Positions 6,173 to 8,355 of a DNA stretch of 8,355 bases are shown here, piece after piece. Each line of letters begins with the position of its first letter. The first letter of the stretch is position 1. The position numbers and the translations under genes were made by a program. The notes under the pieces are model-generated. The model was given only the letters and a program-made list of their open reading frames with translations. It was not told the DNA's origin and did not search any database. This DNA comes from Ktedonobacteraceae bacterium (lineage in GTDB: Bacteria > Chloroflexota > Ktedonobacteria > Ktedonobacterales > Ktedonobacteraceae): contig JAFMRP010000167.1 in NCBI GenBank assembly GCA_017354095.1, forward strand, positions 1-8,355. Direction: 5' to 3'.

Positions 6173-6201
6173 TTGACCTTTTGCTGCTTAACTGCTACAG
6201 T
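6173..6201 (+). promoter_or_regulatory. Promoter of the HTH-GAF regulator
   Basis: TTGACC (6173-6178) is separated by 17 bp from TACAGT (6196-6201). The -10 box is preceded by TGC, giving an extended -10 element. The start would be near 6208, making a leader of about 100 nt before the GTG at 6311. Confidence 0.65.
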
Positions 6202-6246
6202 AGAGATGTTATTGTCGTAAAGCGAAAGATGCAGGAGAGCTGCACG

Positions 6247-6282
6247 GGCGGGGATAGCTGCAGCTTCAGATCGGTACCCGCC
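6247..6282 (+). promoter_or_regulatory. Leader hairpin upstream of the HTH-GAF regulator
   Basis: GGCGGG (6247-6252) pairs with CCCGCC (6277-6282). Inside, GAT (6253-6255) pairs with ATC (6270-6272) and CTG (6258-6260) with CAG (6267-6269). An overlapping alternative pairs AGCTGCA (6239-6245 region) with TGCAGCT (6259-6265), so two exclusive folds are possible. The structure lies wholly inside the predicted leader, ending 17 bp before the ribosome site. No known riboswitch signature was recognised. Confidence 0.5.
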
Positions 6283-6298
6283 TGATCACTTTGACTAT

Positions 6299-6302
6299 GG
6301 AG
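6299..6302 (+). promoter_or_regulatory. Ribosome binding site of the HTH-GAF regulator
   Basis: GGAG lies 8 bases before the GTG at 6311. The nearby ATG at 6297 is out of frame, which supports GTG as the true start. Confidence 0.65.
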
Positions 6303-6310
6303 TCACCGGC

Positions 6311-7306
6311 GTGCAGGACCCTCAAACGTGGCGCGAACTGCTGGGTAGGTTAATTAAAGATCCTCAGAAAAAGCAAACGATTGCCGGCAAACTGGGTGTG
6401 AGTCCCCTGACCTTAACGCGCTGGGTGAGTGGCGAATCAACCCCCCGTTCACAAAACCTGCGCCAGTTGCTCGCAGCCTTGCCAGATCAGCGCAAACGAC
6501 TGCTCGATCTGCTGGCTATAGAATTCGACCCCCTATTCATTAAGGCCGTTGATACCCTCGAATCACCACGCGAAATTCCCTCAACTCTCTACGCACGTGT
6601 ATTGAGCGCTCATGCCAACCTTCCTCGCTCATTGCGCTTCAAATCGGTCAGCGATATGGTGTTGCAGCAGGCTATAGAACAGTTCGATCCCTGTTGCCAG
6701 GGCATTGAGATAACTGTGGTGCAATGTATGCCACCAGGGCTGGATGGCAGAGTGCGCAGCCTGCGCGAGAGCATCGGGCGCGGCACACCCCCATGGGACA
6801 GAGAACTGGAGCAGCGCACGCTCTTCCTTGGTTCAGAAACGCTGGCTGGCTACAGCGTCTCAGCTGGTCGAGCCCTGGCGGTGCAGCGCAGCGGCACAGC
6901 AGAAACCCTCTTCCCCTCTCGTTGGGCAGAGTCTGAGGAAAGCGCCATGGCCCACCCGATTATGTGGGCCGATCGCGTCTCCGGTTGTCTCCTGGTTTCC
7001 AGCACTCAGCCCGATTTTTTCCTCTCTCCCAATATGAAAGTGCTGGTTCAGCGTTATGCCGAATTACTCTCGATCCTTTGCGAACCCTCCGAATTCCACG
7101 CCTTGCACGATATTGACCTGGCCAGTATACCCTCCTTTGATGCGCAACGCCCCTATATCGCTGCGTTTCGTTCCCGGGTCTCCACCATCATGCAGCAATC
7201 CCAGGTGACTGTACTTGAAGCCGAGAATATGGCCTGGCAGCAGATCGAAGAGATACTCATACGCCTGTCTTCTTCGACCAGGAGATACTCACGCAAGGGC
7301 TCATGA
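6311..7306 (+). CDS. XRE-type HTH protein with GAF-like domain
   Basis: A 331-residue protein starting at GTG. Residues about 6-56 form an XRE-like helix-turn-helix: WRELLGRLI, KKQTIAGKLGVSPLTLTRWVSGESTPR and a following LRQLLAAL helix. The phrase VSPLTLTRWVSGESTPR is the recognition-helix region of lambda-repressor-like domains. Residues about 110-257 look like a GAF domain: a helix MVLQQAIEQF, a strand GIEITVVQCM, a variable loop, then AHPIMWADRVSGCLLVSSTQPDFF (214-237) and a closing helix LVQRYAELLSIL (245-256). The last 60 residues are mixed helix with a basic tail (RRYSRKG). No signal peptide or membrane segment is present. It is probably a cytoplasmic DNA-binding sensor whose GAF part binds a small molecule or mediates dimerisation; target and ligand are unknown. 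It has its own promoter and structured leader, and is followed 104 bp later by a glycosyltransferase with a separate promoter. The HTH is secure, the GAF less so. Confidence 0.85.
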   Translation: MQDPQTWRELLGRLIKDPQKKQTIAGKLGVSPLTLTRWVSGESTPRSQNLRQLLAALPDQRKRLLDLLAIEFDPLFIKAVDTLESPREIPSTLYARVLSAHANLPRSLRFKSVSDMVLQQAIEQFDPCCQGIEITVVQCMPPGLDGRVRSLRESIGRGTPPWDRELEQRTLFLGSETLAGYSVSAGRALAVQRSGTAETLFPSRWAESEESAMAHPIMWADRVSGCLLVSSTQPDFFLSPNMKVLVQRYAELLSILCEPSEFHALHDIDLASIPSFDAQRPYIAAFRSRVSTIMQQSQVTVLEAENMAWQQIEEILIRLSSSTRRYSRKGS

Positions 7307-7313
7307 ACGGACC

Positions 7314-7323
7314 ATTGTACAAT
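7314..7323. promoter_or_regulatory. ATTGTACAAT palindrome
   Basis: A perfect 10-bp palindrome just after the HTH-GAF stop codon and 24 bp before the -35 box of the next gene. Related sites follow at 7376-7384 (TTGTTACAA, perfect around one base) and 7390-7395 (TGTACA, in GTGTACAAC). Together they could form an operator set around the glycosyltransferase promoter. Confidence 0.4.
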
Positions 7324-7347
7324 AAGTCAGCTCCTACAAGTTTTCTC

Positions 7348-7376
7348 TTGACCCAGATGCCCACAGTTTTTATACT
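7348..7376 (+). promoter_or_regulatory. Promoter of the membrane glycosyltransferase
   Basis: TTGACC (7348-7353) is separated by 17 bp from TATACT (7371-7376). The start would be near 7383, giving a leader of about 28 nt. The -10 box matches that of the PadR promoter, and the -35 box matches that of the neighbouring regulator gene. Confidence 0.75.
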
Positions 7377-7410
7377 TGTTACAACTCTGTGTACAACCTA
7401 AGGAAGAATA

Positions 7411-8355
7411 ATGCTTGCAAAGCTTATCAAGCGCTCTCAACCCTGGCTATTGTGGATGATCGCGCTGCTCGGCCTTGGCTTGCGTCTGTATGGCCTGAAC
7501 TGGGATCAGGGCTATAGCTTTCATCCCGACGAACGGCAGATTATGTTCCACGTCACCTCCCTGGCCTGGCCTACCAGCCTGGCACAGTTTTTTGATGCTG
7601 CACATTCGCCGTTAAATCCCCATTTTTTTGCCTACGGTTCATTCCCACTGTATCTACTGGCTGGCATCGGCCACCTGCTGGTTCCTGCGACCGCTCCTGA
7701 CTCCTTCATCAGGATAACGCTCGTTGGGCGCTTCCTCTCCGCCCTCTTTGATAGCGGAACAATCCTGCTCACTGGATGGCTGGCACTGCTGCTTGTGCGC
7801 CAGTCGCCCAACCTCTTGCCAGGCGCGTATCATACCTGGAGCCGCGCATGGAGCGTTGCTCTGCTCACTGCCACCCTGGTAGCTTTTATCCCTTTGCAAC
7901 TCCAGTTGTCGCATTTCTATGCCGTCGATACCATCCTGCTGTTTTTTGTTATGCTGACTCTGGTGGCCTGTGTGGCGTTAGTACAGACGGAAAAACCGGT
8001 GCGCTGGCTGCTGCTGACTGGCCTGGCTTATGGACTGGCCATGGCGACCAAGTTCAGCGCGGCGCCGCTGGCCTTGCCTGTACTGGTAGCGCTGCTGCTG
8101 CGCGGATATCGCCAGCGTGATTACCTCTCCGCGCTGGTCTTCCTTTTCTTTATCGGCGCTATCACCGTTCTGGTGTTTATGGTGACGCAGCCCTACGCCT
8201 TGCTCGATCTGCCCAGTTTTATCCAGCAAGTCTCGGAGCAGGGTAATATGGCGCGTGGCCTGCTGGACTATCCCTACGTGCGCCAGTTCGCCGGCACCAT
8301 CCCCTATCTCTACCAGGCACAGAATATGCTGTTATGGGGCCTGGGCTTAACGCTG
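7411..8355 (+). CDS. GT-C/PMT-like membrane glycosyltransferase (partial, runs off the right edge)
   Basis: The frame opens at the ATG at 7411, preceded by the ribosome site AAGGAAG (7400-7406), and runs to the window end without a stop: 315 residues seen. It is a polytopic membrane protein of the GT-C fold, in the GT39/ArnT-like group that moves sugars from polyprenyl-phosphate carriers onto proteins, lipids or polymers outside the membrane. The first membrane helix is at about 12-29; the following outside loop carries the acidic motif HPDE (38-41), with D40 or E41 the likely catalytic base. A second typical stretch is SHFYAVDTILLFF (167-179). Further hydrophobic segments lie at about 72-92, 104-129, 147-166, 173-191, 198-230 and 239-259. 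The usual length is 500-700, so about half is missing. It has its own promoter. Its acceptor cannot be told from this part. Confidence 0.85.
   Translation, partial: MLAKLIKRSQPWLLWMIALLGLGLRLYGLNWDQGYSFHPDERQIMFHVTSLAWPTSLAQFFDAAHSPLNPHFFAYGSFPLYLLAGIGHLLVPATAPDSFIRITLVGRFLSALFDSGTILLTGWLALLLVRQSPNLLPGAYHTWSRAWSVALLTATLVAFIPLQLQLSHFYAVDTILLFFVMLTLVACVALVQTEKPVRWLLLTGLAYGLAMATKFSAAPLALPVLVALLLRGYRQRDYLSALVFLFFIGAITVLVFMVTQPYALLDLPSFIQQVSEQGNMARGLLDYPYVRQFAGTIPYLYQAQNMLLWGLGLTL

Noticed and set aside
6151..6175. An intrinsic terminator after clpC
   Set aside because: AAAAT/ATTTT gives only a weak 5-bp AT stem before the T-rich stretch, too weak to call.

Overview
The window looks like a chromosomal stretch from a moderately GC-rich, free-living bacterium. 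Chloroflexota, perhaps the Ktedonobacteria, is my best guess. It rests on the combination of a short XRE-type HTH protein with a GAF-like domain, a GT-C membrane glycosyltransferase with an HPDE loop, a ClpC-type unfoldase and a PadR gene paired with a pentapeptide protein. No sequence comparison was possible, so the lineage is inference. Two protein genes run off the window edges.

Left part (1-1780, minus strand). A PadR-type repressor gene (697-1026) is followed 19 bp later by a gene (677 to beyond base 1). That second gene encodes an N-terminal HAAS/permease-prefix-like helical domain fused to at least 29 uninterrupted pentapeptide repeats. The PadR gene has a near-consensus promoter whose 17-bp spacer is almost filled by a 16-bp palindrome, which suggests autorepression of the two-gene unit. 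A 313-bp gap follows, holding an 11-bp inverted repeat and a hairpin with partial likeness to group II intron domain V. Beyond it lies a DUF2000-family gene (1340-1780), also on the minus strand.

Middle part (1781-6089). A 576-bp non-coding gap contains a cluster of seven TGTGT(A/C)G units. Next comes a ROK-family sugar kinase (2357-3205), then a 409-bp gap unusually rich in inverted repeats. After that is a full-length ClpC-type AAA+ unfoldase (3615-6089). Its two ATPase modules are intact, but the position of the ClpP-docking tripeptide reads ITF instead of the usual [LIV]-G-[FL].

Right part (6090-8355, plus strand). An HTH plus GAF-like regulator (6311-7306) has a TTGACC-17-TACAGT promoter and a structured leader of about 100 nt. 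A GT-C/PMT-like membrane glycosyltransferase (7411 to beyond the end) has its own TTGACC-17-TATACT promoter, surrounded by TTGT(N)ACAA-type palindromes. Apart from the PadR pair, the genes look like separate transcription units. No tRNA, rRNA, CRISPR array or intact mobile element was seen.
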